From Providencia rettgeri (GTDB taxonomy: Bacteria > Pseudomonadota > Gammaproteobacteria > Enterobacterales > Enterobacteriaceae): a DNA stretch of 64,000 nt. Numbering within the stretch: position 1 is the first letter of the stretch; every line of letters starts with the position of its first letter. The translations under genes were made by a program, and so were the position numbers. Positions 18,334 through 27,000 of the stretch are shown in pieces. The stretch is taken from positions 1,736,001 through 1,800,000 of the forward strand of contig NZ_CP053896.1 in the NCBI RefSeq assembly GCF_013255915.1, given 5' to 3'. The notes under the pieces were generated by a model. The model was not told the origin of the DNA and ran no database searches. It saw only the letters and a program-made list of their open reading frames with translations.

Positions 18334-18669
18334 ATGCCTAAAATAGTTTTTTTACCTCATAGTGATTTATGCCCAGACGGTGCTGTCGTTGAAGCACAAG
18401 AAGGCGAGTCTATTTTAAATGTTGCATTACGCAGCGGTATTGAGCTTGAGCACGCCTGTGAAAAATCCTGTGCTTGTACAACCTGCCATTGCATCGTTCG
18501 CGAAGGTTTTGACTCACTAGAAGAAAGTAGTGAACTCGAAGATGACATGTTAGACAAAGCATGGGGGTTAGAACCAGAAAGTCGTTTAAGTTGCCAGGCG
18601 TTGGTGGCGGATGAGGATTTAGTGGTGGAGATACCACGTTATACTATCAATCACGCCCGCGAACACTAA
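18334..18669 (+). CDS. fdx: Isc-type [2Fe-2S] ferredoxin
   Basis: Fdx supplies electrons during Fe-S cluster assembly on IscU. The 111-residue adrenodoxin-type protein has cluster ligands C42, C48, C51 and C87 (CEKSCACTTC and LSCQAL). The acidic loop EESSELEDDMLDKAWG is the usual partner-binding helix. In E. coli iscX follows at once; here 2.8 kb of unrelated sequence separate them. Confidence 0.97.
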   Translation: MPKIVFLPHSDLCPDGAVVEAQEGESILNVALRSGIELEHACEKSCACTTCHCIVREGFDSLEESSELEDDMLDKAWGLEPESRLSCQALVADEDLVVEIPRYTINHAREH

Positions 18670-18674
18670 TGCTC

Positions 18675-19046
18675 GTTATATTTCGCGTTGTAGGGGTGTT
18701 GGCTTCTTTCGAGTACTTGGGTCACATACTTTTGTATGCTCCCCAAGATACTCTCAATTGCCGCCTACCTACAACACGAACTATTTAGAGCATTGAATAG
18801 TTTGTTATATTTCGCGTTGTAGGGGTGTTGGCTTCTTTCGCTAACCCTAGTCACATACTTTTGTATGCTTTCCAAGCTACTCTCAATCGCTGCCTAGCTA
18901 CAACGTGAATTATTTAAAAAATCAAAATACATGTTATGCTTCACGCTGTAGCGTTGTTGGCTTCTTTCGCTAACCCTAGTCACATACTTTTGTATGCTCT
19001 CCAAAATACTCTCATTTGCCGTCTAGCTACAATGTGAATTATTTAA
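18675..19046. repeat. Three tandem ERIC (IRU) elements, exact 129-bp period
   Basis: Units begin at 18675, 18804 and 18933, each with GTTAT. Each starts near TTCGCGTTGTAG (TTCACGCTGTAG in unit 3), continues with GTTGGCTTCTTTCG, holds a central CATACTTTTGTATG hairpin, and ends with a CTACAA-type arm complementary to the start. The order of blocks matches the enterobacterial repetitive intergenic consensus (about 127 bp). Unit 1 also pairs CTTGGG with CCCAAG around the centre. Units 2 and 3 share a different left arm (CTAACCCTAG) that does not pair. They lie directly after fdx and may act on its mRNA end as hairpins. Confidence 0.85.
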
Positions 19047-19395
19047 AAAGTAACAGTAAATCGTCCTTAATATTTATTCATATATGTAATAAGAGTGATT
19101 TTTTGTATTTTAATATTTTCCTTATTATTTTCTTTTGTTTTTTTTTTGAAAGTGAAATGCAACTATTAATATTTTATTTAATTTTAATAAATTAATTATT
19201 TATATATTATGAAATTCTTTTGTTTTATTTTCTTGATGATTTAAAGTTAGTAATTAAATTATCACTTTGTGCGCTTTATTTTTTATGTTATAGATAATAT
19301 CGATATTGAGTAGTTACCTTTGGATTAAAAGATAATGATTTAATGATTATATAAATGCTAATTAAATAAAGTTGGAGATAAAAAGGAATTTTATC
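19047..19395. other. AT-rich leader of the inserted transporter gene
   Basis: No gene is visible. The DNA is extremely AT-rich with long T and A runs and sits between the ERIC array and the MFS gene. Such composition is typical of horizontally gained, H-NS-bound DNA. Promoter elements could not be fixed. Confidence 0.4.
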
Positions 19396-20601
19396 ATGAA
19401 ATGGAAATATCGATTTGGCGCAGTGGCTGGTAATACACTTGAATATTATGATATTGCTGTTTTTGCGGCAATATCGAGTTATCTCAGCGCAGAATTAGAG
19501 CGGCTAGGTTATAACCAAGCGACAGAGATGGTATGGGGTATATTTGCATTGCGTTTTATTATTCGGCCTGTTGGCGCTTATATTATAGGGAGGTATGCCG
19601 ACAGTGTTGGTAAAAAGTCCGCATTGGTTTTAACAAGTTTTATAACAGGGACAGCTACACTATGCATGGCATTATTACCTATTAATTTATTAGGGAATTA
19701 CACTCCTATTGCCATTTTAATTTTGCAAATGGCACTATCATTTAGTTTTGCAGGAGAATATCCATCATTAATTACTTACCTTTTTAATAACTCTAAGAAT
19801 AATGAAAACTCAAGGTTATCAGCCATAATCAATGGCAGTACAGCATTCGGTATTATTATTTCACTTACAGTTGTATTTGCTTTGGAATTTTTTTTAGAAC
19901 CAGAGATGATGCAAAGTATTGGATGGCGAGTTCCCCTGTTTTTAGGAGTGCTTAATATTGCTATTAGCTTTTGGTTTAGAATGAAATTGCCTAATAATTC
20001 AAGTGAAAAAATAAAATTAGTACCTATTAGTTATATGGATATGTTTTTTGTTTTTTTATTAACTATACCTGGAAATGTGCTCTTCTTTGTGCAGCATGTT
20101 TCAACAGCTATGTTTCTTGAAAAAATGCAAATGATAGAAGATAGGACTGTATGGGCACTGTTATTGTCAATTTTACTTCTATCTTTTATGTTAATTTGTG
20201 GCTGGCTTACCGACAAATATAATATTTTGGAAAAGGTATATAACCTCGGTGTGATAGGAATGGTGTTTTTATCAATTCCTATATTTTTATTAATTAGCAG
20301 TCAATCTATAATATTAACTATTATTTCTCAATTAATTATCAATATATATGCAGCAATGATTCTAGCAACGACCCCCTTTATGTTGTTTAAAGCGGCAAAA
20401 GGAAAGGTTGTTACACTTGCGTTAGGTTTTAACTTTACAGCAATGCTTTTTGGTGGTGTCTCACCTTTGATTACAACTTATCTTGCTAATATTAATATAG
20501 CCTATGTGGGCTTATTTCTAACATTGTGTGGTGCACTTCGATTTTTAATTTATAAAAAACCATCTAAAGATTTTGAAATAGAGACAAAAACGGGAAGTTA
20601 A
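19396..20601 (+). CDS. MFS transporter, metabolite:H+ symporter-like, inserted in the isc region
   Basis: This is a 401-residue polytopic membrane protein with about 12 hydrophobic segments. The first segment carries GAVAGNTLEYYDIAVFAAIS, the divergent form of the GNxxExYDFxxx motif of the MHS subfamily (ProP, KgtP, ShiA). The loop 2-3 motif GRYADSVGKKSALVL is the MFS motif A. Family placement is fair; the substrate is unknown. Start 19396 is chosen for the AAGGA site 7 nt upstream; a TTG 24 nt earlier lacks one. Codon use is AT-rich (many AAT, ATT, TTA), unlike the adjacent isc genes. The LuxR-like gene follows after 19 bp and is probably co-transcribed. Confidence 0.85.
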   Translation: MKWKYRFGAVAGNTLEYYDIAVFAAISSYLSAELERLGYNQATEMVWGIFALRFIIRPVGAYIIGRYADSVGKKSALVLTSFITGTATLCMALLPINLLGNYTPIAILILQMALSFSFAGEYPSLITYLFNNSKNNENSRLSAIINGSTAFGIIISLTVVFALEFFLEPEMMQSIGWRVPLFLGVLNIAISFWFRMKLPNNSSEKIKLVPISYMDMFFVFLLTIPGNVLFFVQHVSTAMFLEKMQMIEDRTVWALLLSILLLSFMLICGWLTDKYNILEKVYNLGVIGMVFLSIPIFLLISSQSIILTIISQLIINIYAAMILATTPFMLFKAAKGKVVTLALGFNFTAMLFGGVSPLITTYLANINIAYVGLFLTLCGALRFLIYKKPSKDFEIETKTGS

Positions 20602-20620
20602 ACTTTATTAAGGAATTGAT

Positions 20621-21424
20621 ATGAATGCTGAAAGCCAAGTTTTTGAAGATGTATGTAGTAATTTTAAAAATGAATTTATAAATATTTTTGATTGGCATGA
20701 TGTTGATGTTACCTATTTCTGTGTTGATTTAAAAAATAAAACAATGCATATAGCATCTAATAATTATGAATGGCAATTAATAAGTCTAAACAGTGGGTTG
20801 GATCTTTTGGTGGAAGAAAGATTAAAATCGAGCATCCAATATTGGAATAATTACCCAGAAGTTTTCATGAAGATTCTAGCTAAATCGAAAAAAAGTAAAT
20901 TTAAAGTTGATTTTTGTAATAGATATGGGAGTACATTTGAAATTACTACTGTAAATTCAAATAAGCAGCTCACATTATCTGAAATGTTATCTATTTATAA
21001 GCATCGTCCCATGATTTCTGAGTATGCCCACCAGCTTTGGAAAAAAAATCCTGATGTTACTTTACCGATGAGAGCGAATATTCCTATAAAGACGCAATTA
21101 TTAGGGCAAACAAAGAATGTTGCACCGGAACTATTAAATCCTCAAAAATATATGCGTTTTGGCCATATTCGTTTTACACGAAAAGAGATGATAACCATAC
21201 GCCTACTGCTTTCGCACTGTAAGGTAAAAGAAATCAGTTATATTCAAGGTTGTTCAGAAGCCAGTGAAAATAGACGAATTCAAAAGATCAAAGAAAAGTT
21301 GGGTTTCCCTTATGTTTCATCAAGCGGCTTGTTTACAGCATTAAAAGAGCAAGGTATTACACTAGCTTGTTTGGAAACACTTATCGATTTACCTCTCACA
21401 AACAGTATAATGAAGAATAACTGA
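20621..21424 (+). CDS. LuxR-like HTH protein of unknown function
   Basis: This 267-residue protein is not recognised as any named regulator. Residues about 185-240 look like a degenerate LuxR/FixJ-type helix-turn-helix: FTRKEMITIRLLLSHCKVKE, then a recognition-helix region SEASENRRIQKIKEKLGFPY. The latter keeps the KLG that ends these domains, but the usual T-V-xx-H is replaced by E-N-R-R. Residues 1-130 form an alpha/beta region with no clear motif that may sense a ligand; it is not an obvious autoinducer domain. No signal peptide or membrane segment. It is probably translated from the same message as the transporter gene ahead, and may regulate it. Base composition is equally AT-rich, consistent with joint acquisition. 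Confidence 0.7.
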   Translation: MNAESQVFEDVCSNFKNEFINIFDWHDVDVTYFCVDLKNKTMHIASNNYEWQLISLNSGLDLLVEERLKSSIQYWNNYPEVFMKILAKSKKSKFKVDFCNRYGSTFEITTVNSNKQLTLSEMLSIYKHRPMISEYAHQLWKKNPDVTLPMRANIPIKTQLLGQTKNVAPELLNPQKYMRFGHIRFTRKEMITIRLLLSHCKVKEISYIQGCSEASENRRIQKIKEKLGFPYVSSSGLFTALKEQGITLACLETLIDLPLTNSIMKNN

Positions 21425-21453
21425 AAAAGATCCGTTGGTATGATTCAAAGGGC

Positions 21454-21483
21454 TATAATTCGAAAAATAGTTGTTCATATAAT
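21454..21483 (+). promoter_or_regulatory. Candidate iscX promoter
   Basis: Two perfect TATAAT hexamers (21454-21459 and 21478-21483) lie just ahead of iscX. Neither has a good -35 at 17 bp, so the call is tentative. A separate promoter would be useful because iscX has been parted from the isc operon. Confidence 0.35.
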
Positions 21484-21494
21484 GAGAGAAAATG

Positions 21495-21695
21495 ATGAGT
21501 TTAAAATGGTCAAATAGCCGTGAAATCGGTGAAGCACTGTATGACGCATTTCCAGATGTTGATCCAAAAACGGTGCGCTTTACCGATATGCACCAGTGGA
21601 TTTGCGATTTAGAAGAATTTGATGATGATCCGCAAAAATCGAACGAGAAAATCCTAGAAGCGATTTTGTTAGTTTGGCTGGATGAATTCGAATAA
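21495..21695 (+). CDS. iscX: Fe-S assembly regulator IscX
   Basis: IscX (YfhJ) is a small acidic protein that binds IscS and iron and tunes desulfurase activity. The 66-residue protein has the family sequence [20 protein letters not shown] and the motif [18 protein letters not shown], and ends with an acidic stretch. Two Met codons occur in a row (21492, 21495); the second gives the family start MSLKWSN. Normally it is the last gene of the isc operon after fdx; here it stands alone behind the transporter/regulator pair and is followed by a terminator. Confidence 0.95.
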   Translation: MSLKWSNSREIGEALYDAFPDVDPKTVRFTDMHQWICDLEEFDDDPQKSNEKILEAILLVWLDEFE

Positions 21696-21710
21696 GTAGG
21701 GTTTTCCCCT

Positions 21711-21750
21711 AAAAACCGAGTGACTGTCAGAAATAGTGCTCGGTTTTTTA
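21711..21750 (+). terminator. Terminator after iscX
   Basis: A 10-bp stem (AAAAACCGAG / CTCGGTTTTT) is followed by TTATTTTAT, and separates iscX from pepB. Confidence 0.85.
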
Positions 21751-21868
21751 TTTTATATCAGCACTATAATGATATCCCTATTGGTATTTATCAGTTAAGG
21801 TAATGCCATCTGCCGACAGAATAAATGGGCTTTTACTGTCTGCAAAAATAGACAAAGTGAGAAAAACG

Positions 21869-23164
21869 ATGACAAAACAAATTATGCCAGTAATGATTTC
21901 TTGTGAGCCTGCTGCACCTTGTTGGGGCGAAGGCGCATTGTTAAGCTCTAGCGATAAAGGGATGACAATCCACCTGAAACATGCAGGTAAATTATGTGCA
22001 GTACAAAGCGCTGGCCGTAAATTAGATGGCCAAGGGATCCGTAATGTTGCTTTGGCTGGCGAAGGCTGGGATTTAGAAAAAAGCTGGGCATTTTGGCAAG
22101 GGTTTCGTGCGCCAAAAGGGGCTAGAACGATTGAATGGCCAGTGTTGCCAGAAGCGGATCGCAAAGAGTTAGAAAACCGTATTCGTACCATTGATTGGGT
22201 ACGTGATGTGATTAACGCACCGGCAGAAGAGTTAGGCCCAGAACAACTCGCACAACGCGCCATCGATTTACTCTGCACTGTCGGCGCACAAGACATTAGC
22301 TACCGTATTATTAAAGGTGATGATTTATTAGAACAAGGTTATACCGGTATTCATACGGTTGGTCGTGGTTCAAGTCGTCCACCTGTATTTTTGGCGTTGG
22401 ATTACAACCCAGGAGCCAACCCAAATGCCCCTGTATTTGCTGCGTTAGTGGGTAAAGGAATTACTTTCGATTCAGGCGGTTATAGCATCAAACCATCATC
22501 CTCAATGAATTCAATGAAAGCCGATATGGGTGGTGCAGCAACATTAGCAGGTTCATTGGCATTGGCGATTTCACGTGGCTTACAAAAACGTGTGAAAATG
22601 TTCTTGTGCATTGCTGACAATATGGTTAGCGGCAATGCATTCAAATTGGGTGATATTATTCGTTACCGCAATGGTAAATCCGTTGAAATAATGAATACAG
22701 ATGCTGAGGGTCGTTTAGTCCTAGCCGATGGCCTGATTGATGCGAGCAAAGAAAAACCAACGTTAATTATTGATGCAGCAACCTTGACGGGCGCAGCGAA
22801 AACTGCCGTGGGTAATGACTACCATTCTGTATTGAGTTTCGATGACAAGTTAGTTGCTGATTTAATGAGCGCTTCAGACGCTGAGTTTGAACTGTTCTGG
22901 CGTTTACCACTGGCAGAGTTCCATCGCCAGCAATTACCGTCTGGTTTTGCGGATTTGAACAATATTGCGGCACCATCGCACACAGCAGGCGCAAGCACCG
23001 CTGCGGCATTTTTATCGCATTTTGTCGAAAATTATCGTCAAAATTGGGTGCATATTGACTGCTCAGCGACTTACCGTAAATCTGCAGTTAGCTTATGGGC
23101 AGAAGGCGCAACGGGTACAGGTGTAAGAACATTAGCTAACTTATTAATCAGTAAATCAAAGTAG
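21869..23164 (+). CDS. pepB: Peptidase B (M17 leucyl aminopeptidase family)
   Basis: PepB is a cytoplasmic, metal-dependent aminopeptidase of broad specificity. The 431-residue protein shows the M17 catalytic core. Metal and active-site residues lie in [31 protein letters not shown] and [19 protein letters not shown] (the NTDAEGRL signature). The start at 21869 corresponds to the E. coli PepB N-terminus. A longer frame from 21803 adds 22 residues with no homology and no ribosome site. It follows the iscX terminator and has its own terminator. Confidence 0.95.
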   Translation: MTKQIMPVMISCEPAAPCWGEGALLSSSDKGMTIHLKHAGKLCAVQSAGRKLDGQGIRNVALAGEGWDLEKSWAFWQGFRAPKGARTIEWPVLPEADRKELENRIRTIDWVRDVINAPAEELGPEQLAQRAIDLLCTVGAQDISYRIIKGDDLLEQGYTGIHTVGRGSSRPPVFLALDYNPGANPNAPVFAALVGKGITFDSGGYSIKPSSSMNSMKADMGGAATLAGSLALAISRGLQKRVKMFLCIADNMVSGNAFKLGDIIRYRNGKSVEIMNTDAEGRLVLADGLIDASKEKPTLIIDAATLTGAAKTAVGNDYHSVLSFDDKLVADLMSASDAEFELFWRLPLAEFHRQQLPSGFADLNNIAAPSHTAGASTAAAFLSHFVENYRQNWVHIDCSATYRKSAVSLWAEGATGTGVRTLANLLISKSK

Positions 23165-23183
23165 CGAATGTTTGATTGATAAC

Positions 23184-23219
23184 AGGCACGGGAAGGTGAC
23201 TTTTCGTGCCTATTTTTTT
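23184..23219 (+). terminator. Terminator after pepB
   Basis: A 7-bp stem (AGGCACG / CGTGCCT) is followed by ATTTTTTTA, 20 bp beyond the pepB stop. Confidence 0.85.
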
Positions 23220-23276
23220 ACCTTGACGTATTTGCGAGTATAATAAGCGATTATTTTTAATAGCAGGGGATTGGCA

Positions 23277-23729
23277 ATGTCGCAGCAATCGAATAATAAC
23301 AGTTCCAACCAAGAAACTGAGATCCAATTTACTGAATTAACAGTGCCGAAAGGTTCATCACTTAAATTAAGTGTGTTAGAAGATCAGCCACAAGCCATTG
23401 TTGACGCGCTTACTGAATTTTTTAAACAACACAAAGTGGTCAGACGCGGTTTCATGGTCTCCGCAACAGAGAGCGATTCTGCTAAAGAAGCGCCTATCTT
23501 AATGATAGCGTTGGAGTTTACCACAGGAGCAGAAAATATTGATTCAATTATCCATGGGGCTGGGACGCTTGCTTGTGAGTTTTTAGCTGATGACGAGTCT
23601 ATTGATTTTTGTGTGGTGAATGAAAATGAACAAGGTGTTAGCCATTTTATTACTCAACACGTTCAGCCTTTTTACCAGCGTCGTCTTGGTAGCTTCTTGC
23701 GGGACACAATCCCAGTAAAAAACACCTAA
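23277..23729 (+). CDS. sseB: SseB-like protein reduced to the C-terminal domain
   Basis: This 150-residue protein aligns only with the last 120 or so residues of E. coli SseB (258 aa, enhanced serine sensitivity). Matching segments are KVVRRGFMVSATE, IDSIIHGAGTLACEFLADDE, IDFCVVNENEQGVSHFITQHV and PFYQRRLGSFLRD. The N-terminal SseB domain is absent, replaced by a short Ser/Asn/Gln-rich leader (SQQSNNNSSNQETEIQF). The clean terminator and AGGGGA ribosome site upstream show that the short form is not a local frameshift. The function of SseB is poorly known. The position between pepB and yfhM is conserved, though sseA, which lies here in E. coli, is missing. Met at 23271 is an alternative start two codons earlier. 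Confidence 0.85.
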   Translation: MSQQSNNNSSNQETEIQFTELTVPKGSSLKLSVLEDQPQAIVDALTEFFKQHKVVRRGFMVSATESDSAKEAPILMIALEFTTGAENIDSIIHGAGTLACEFLADDESIDFCVVNENEQGVSHFITQHVQPFYQRRLGSFLRDTIPVKNT

Positions 23730-24045
23730 TAATTCCATGTATAGAGTGAGGGAAATATTTTTTCTCACTCATAAAATGCATATTGCTCATTTATTAAATA
23801 TATATTCTGCTTACTATTTAAAAAATATTATTTCATTTCTCTGTTTTTCTCTCCCATCATTTTTTCCGTTTTGTCTGATAGGTGTTCTAATCACATTCTG
23901 TTAAATTGTTTCGATAATTGAAATAATATCAGCAGTATTTATCTGTGTGTGTTTTTAAACATTTCTAAGTATGTAGAGGGTTTTAATCTCCTGTTAAAAC
24001 CTTAAAAAACAGAATCAATTTTAACTAATTAAAGGGCGGGCGGTA
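23730..24045. other. Intergenic region between sseB and yfhM
   Basis: A dyad GAGTGAG (23744-23750) / CTCACTC (23764-23770) follows sseB but lacks a downstream U-run, so it is at best a weak terminator. The rest is AT-rich and should contain the yfhM promoter. No small gene or remnant of sseA was seen. Confidence 0.4.
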
Positions 24046-27000
24046 ATGAAACAACAATCAAGTTGGGCTTCATTGGCGGGTCTCAAAACCAAAAAGCGTT
24101 ATTTAGCACTTGCGTTGGCATCGGTAGTGGCATTGGCTGGTTGTGATAATACAGATGAAACAACCAAAAATGAGCCAAATGTTTCAACCACAGCGCCAGA
24201 AAATCAAACCAAAACAGCGCCAGTTGCAGAACAGAAAAAAGCAGCACCGAAACTTTCCACTGAAGAAATGATAAAAAAATATGCAGGGAAAGATTTAACT
24301 ATTTTGGATGCGTCTGAATTACAGCTTGATGGTGCGAGTGCCATGGTGGTGACATTCTCGGTTCCACTACAAGCAAACCAAGACTTTGGCCAGTACATTA
24401 ACCTCATTGATGTTAAAGCGGGTAAGTTAGATGGCGCTTGGGAACTGTCTGATAACCAAATGGAACTCCGTTTTCGCCATCTTCCGCCATCTAAAGAGTT
24501 AAACTTAACCATTAACCCGGGTATTAAAGCGGTTAATGAGCGTACGACGACCGAAAATTTTGAGAAAAAATTGACCACTGCACAAATCATCCCAACCGTT
24601 GGTTTTGCAAGTAAAGGCTCTTTATTACCTAGCAAGGTTGCCCAAGGCTTACCTGTGATTGCCTTGAACGTTGATAAGGTCGACGTCAATTTCTTCCGTG
24701 TGGATGAAAAGCAATTACCACAATTTTTAGCACAGTGGCAGTATCGTAGTAATTATGAGTATTGGTATTCCGAAGAGTTTCTCGACAAAGTGGAGCTGGC
24801 TTATACCGGCCGCTTTGACTTAAATCCAGATAAAAATACCCGCCAAACCATTTTACTGCCGTTGAAAGATGTCAAAGAGTTACAGCAAGATGGCGTGTAT
24901 TTGGCCATCATGCAAAAAGCAGGCAGCTATAGTTATCAATTCCCTGCAACTGTCTTCACATTGAGTGATATTGGTGTATCACTACACAGTTACCAAGACC
25001 GTGTCGATATTTTCACTCAATCCTTAGCGAAAGGCTCTGCAATTAAAGGCGTTGAGCTGCGTATTTTGGATGAAAAAGGCCAGTTAGTAACAAAAGGTAC
25101 GACAGATGGCGATGGCCATGCTCAGCTAGATAAATTAGCGGGTGGAAAATTATTGCTGGCAACCCATGAAGGGCAAACCAGTATGATTGACCTCACTCAG
25201 CCAGCGCTTGATTTATCTGAATTCGATATTTCAGGGCCAGAAGGCTACGCAAAACAATTTTTCACCTTCGGTCCTCGCGATTTATATCGCCCAGGTGAAT
25301 TATTGCTAGTAAATGGTCTATTGCGTGATGGCGATGGTAACCCAGTCAAAACTCAGCCAGTTAAAGTTGATGTATTAAAAACTGATGGGCAAGTGGTTCG
25401 CAGTTTTGTTTGGCAGCCAGAAGAAAACCAAAATGGCTTATATCAATATCAATTTGAAATTCCTAAAAATGCAGAAACAGGCGGTTGGTCGCTTCGCTTT
25501 GATTTAGGTGATGGTTCACCACTGCGTTACTACAAATTTAATGTTGAAGATTTTATGCCAGAACGTATGGCTCTGGAAATTGAGGGCAGCGATGTCCCTC
25601 GTTTAACAACTCAATCTGTCGATTTTGATATTCAAGGTCGTTATTTATACGGTGCGCCAGCGGCTGATAACCAGCTACAAGGGCAAATTGTCTTAAAAGC
25701 AGCTCGGGAAGCGGTCGCAAAATTACCTGGTTTTGAATTTGGTGCTGTCAATGAAGAAGGTTTACCACGTAAGTTGGACGAGTTTGACTTGACGCTGGAC
25801 AGTAATGGTGAAACTGTGATTTCAATTCCAAATAGCAATTGGAGTTCAACACGTTCACCTATTTCGGCTGTTTTACAAGCAAGTTTGCTTGAGGCTGGCG
25901 GACGTCCTGTGACGCGCCGTGCCGAGCAAGCCATTTGGCCTGCGGAAAAACTGGTCGGTATTCGCCCATTATTTGCGAAAAAAGAAATTTATGATTACCG
26001 CACTGACCGTTATGTAAAACGTCACAATGTGGATGAAAATTCACTCGCAGAATTTGAATTAGTCATGGCTGATGCCGCAGGTAATAAACTGGCAGCAAAA
26101 AACTTAACCGTGCGTTTAGTGTATGAGCGTCGTGATTATTACTGGAGTTGGTCTGAAAGTGGTGGTTGGTCTTCAAATTATGACCAAAAAGACCTCGTTA
26201 TGGCGAATGAAAATATTGCTATTGCTAAAGACGGAACGGCGAAAGTGTCTTTCCCTGTGGATTGGGGGGCATTCCGCCTAGAAGTTGTTAACCCAGAAAA
26301 TCAGCTAGTGTCGAGCGTCCAGTTTTGGGCAGGGTATTCATGGCAAGATAACACAGGGGGAAGTGGCTCTGTTCGTCCTGACCAAGTGAAACTCAGCCTG
26401 AATAAGCCTGCGTACTTACCGGGTGAAAAAGCTAAAGTTCGCATTGAATCTCCTAAAGCCGGTAAAGGGTATATATTGCTCGAATCGAGCAACGGTCCAT
26501 TGTGGTGGGAAGAAATTGATGTGCCAGAAAAAGGCTTAGACGTTGAAGTCCCAGTCAATAAAGAGTGGGCTCGTCATGACTTGTACGTCTCAGCAGTTGT
26601 GGTGCGCCCAGGAGACGATTCTAAAGAAGCAACGGTAAAACGTGTGGTGGGTGTGTTGCATTTACCAATCGCAGATGAAAACCGTAAGATTGCTTTAGCA
26701 CTCTCCGCGCCAGATAAAATGCGTCCAAACCAAGACTTAACGGTAAAAATTAAAGCGACAGCACAAGATGGCAAACCGTTACCTGAAAAAGTGAATGTGT
26801 TGTTATCTGCGGTTGACACTGGCGTATTGAATATCACAGATTTCAAAACCCCAGACCCGTATGATGCCTTTTTTGGCCGTAAGCGTTATAGCGTTGACCA
26901 ATATGACGTTTATGGTCATTTAATTGAAGGACAAGGTAAGGTTGCTAACTTGCGCTTTGGTGGTGACAGCGAGGATGCTGCATTAGAGCGTGGTGGTATG

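Noticed and set aside
18410-18637. Antisense open frame over fdx
   Set aside because: Completely overlaps the well-supported fdx gene and shows no domain or ribosome site.
18670-19046. CRISPR-like array because of regular spacing
   Set aside because: The whole 129-bp unit repeats, is palindromic and matches ERIC; there are no short repeats with unique spacers and no cas genes.
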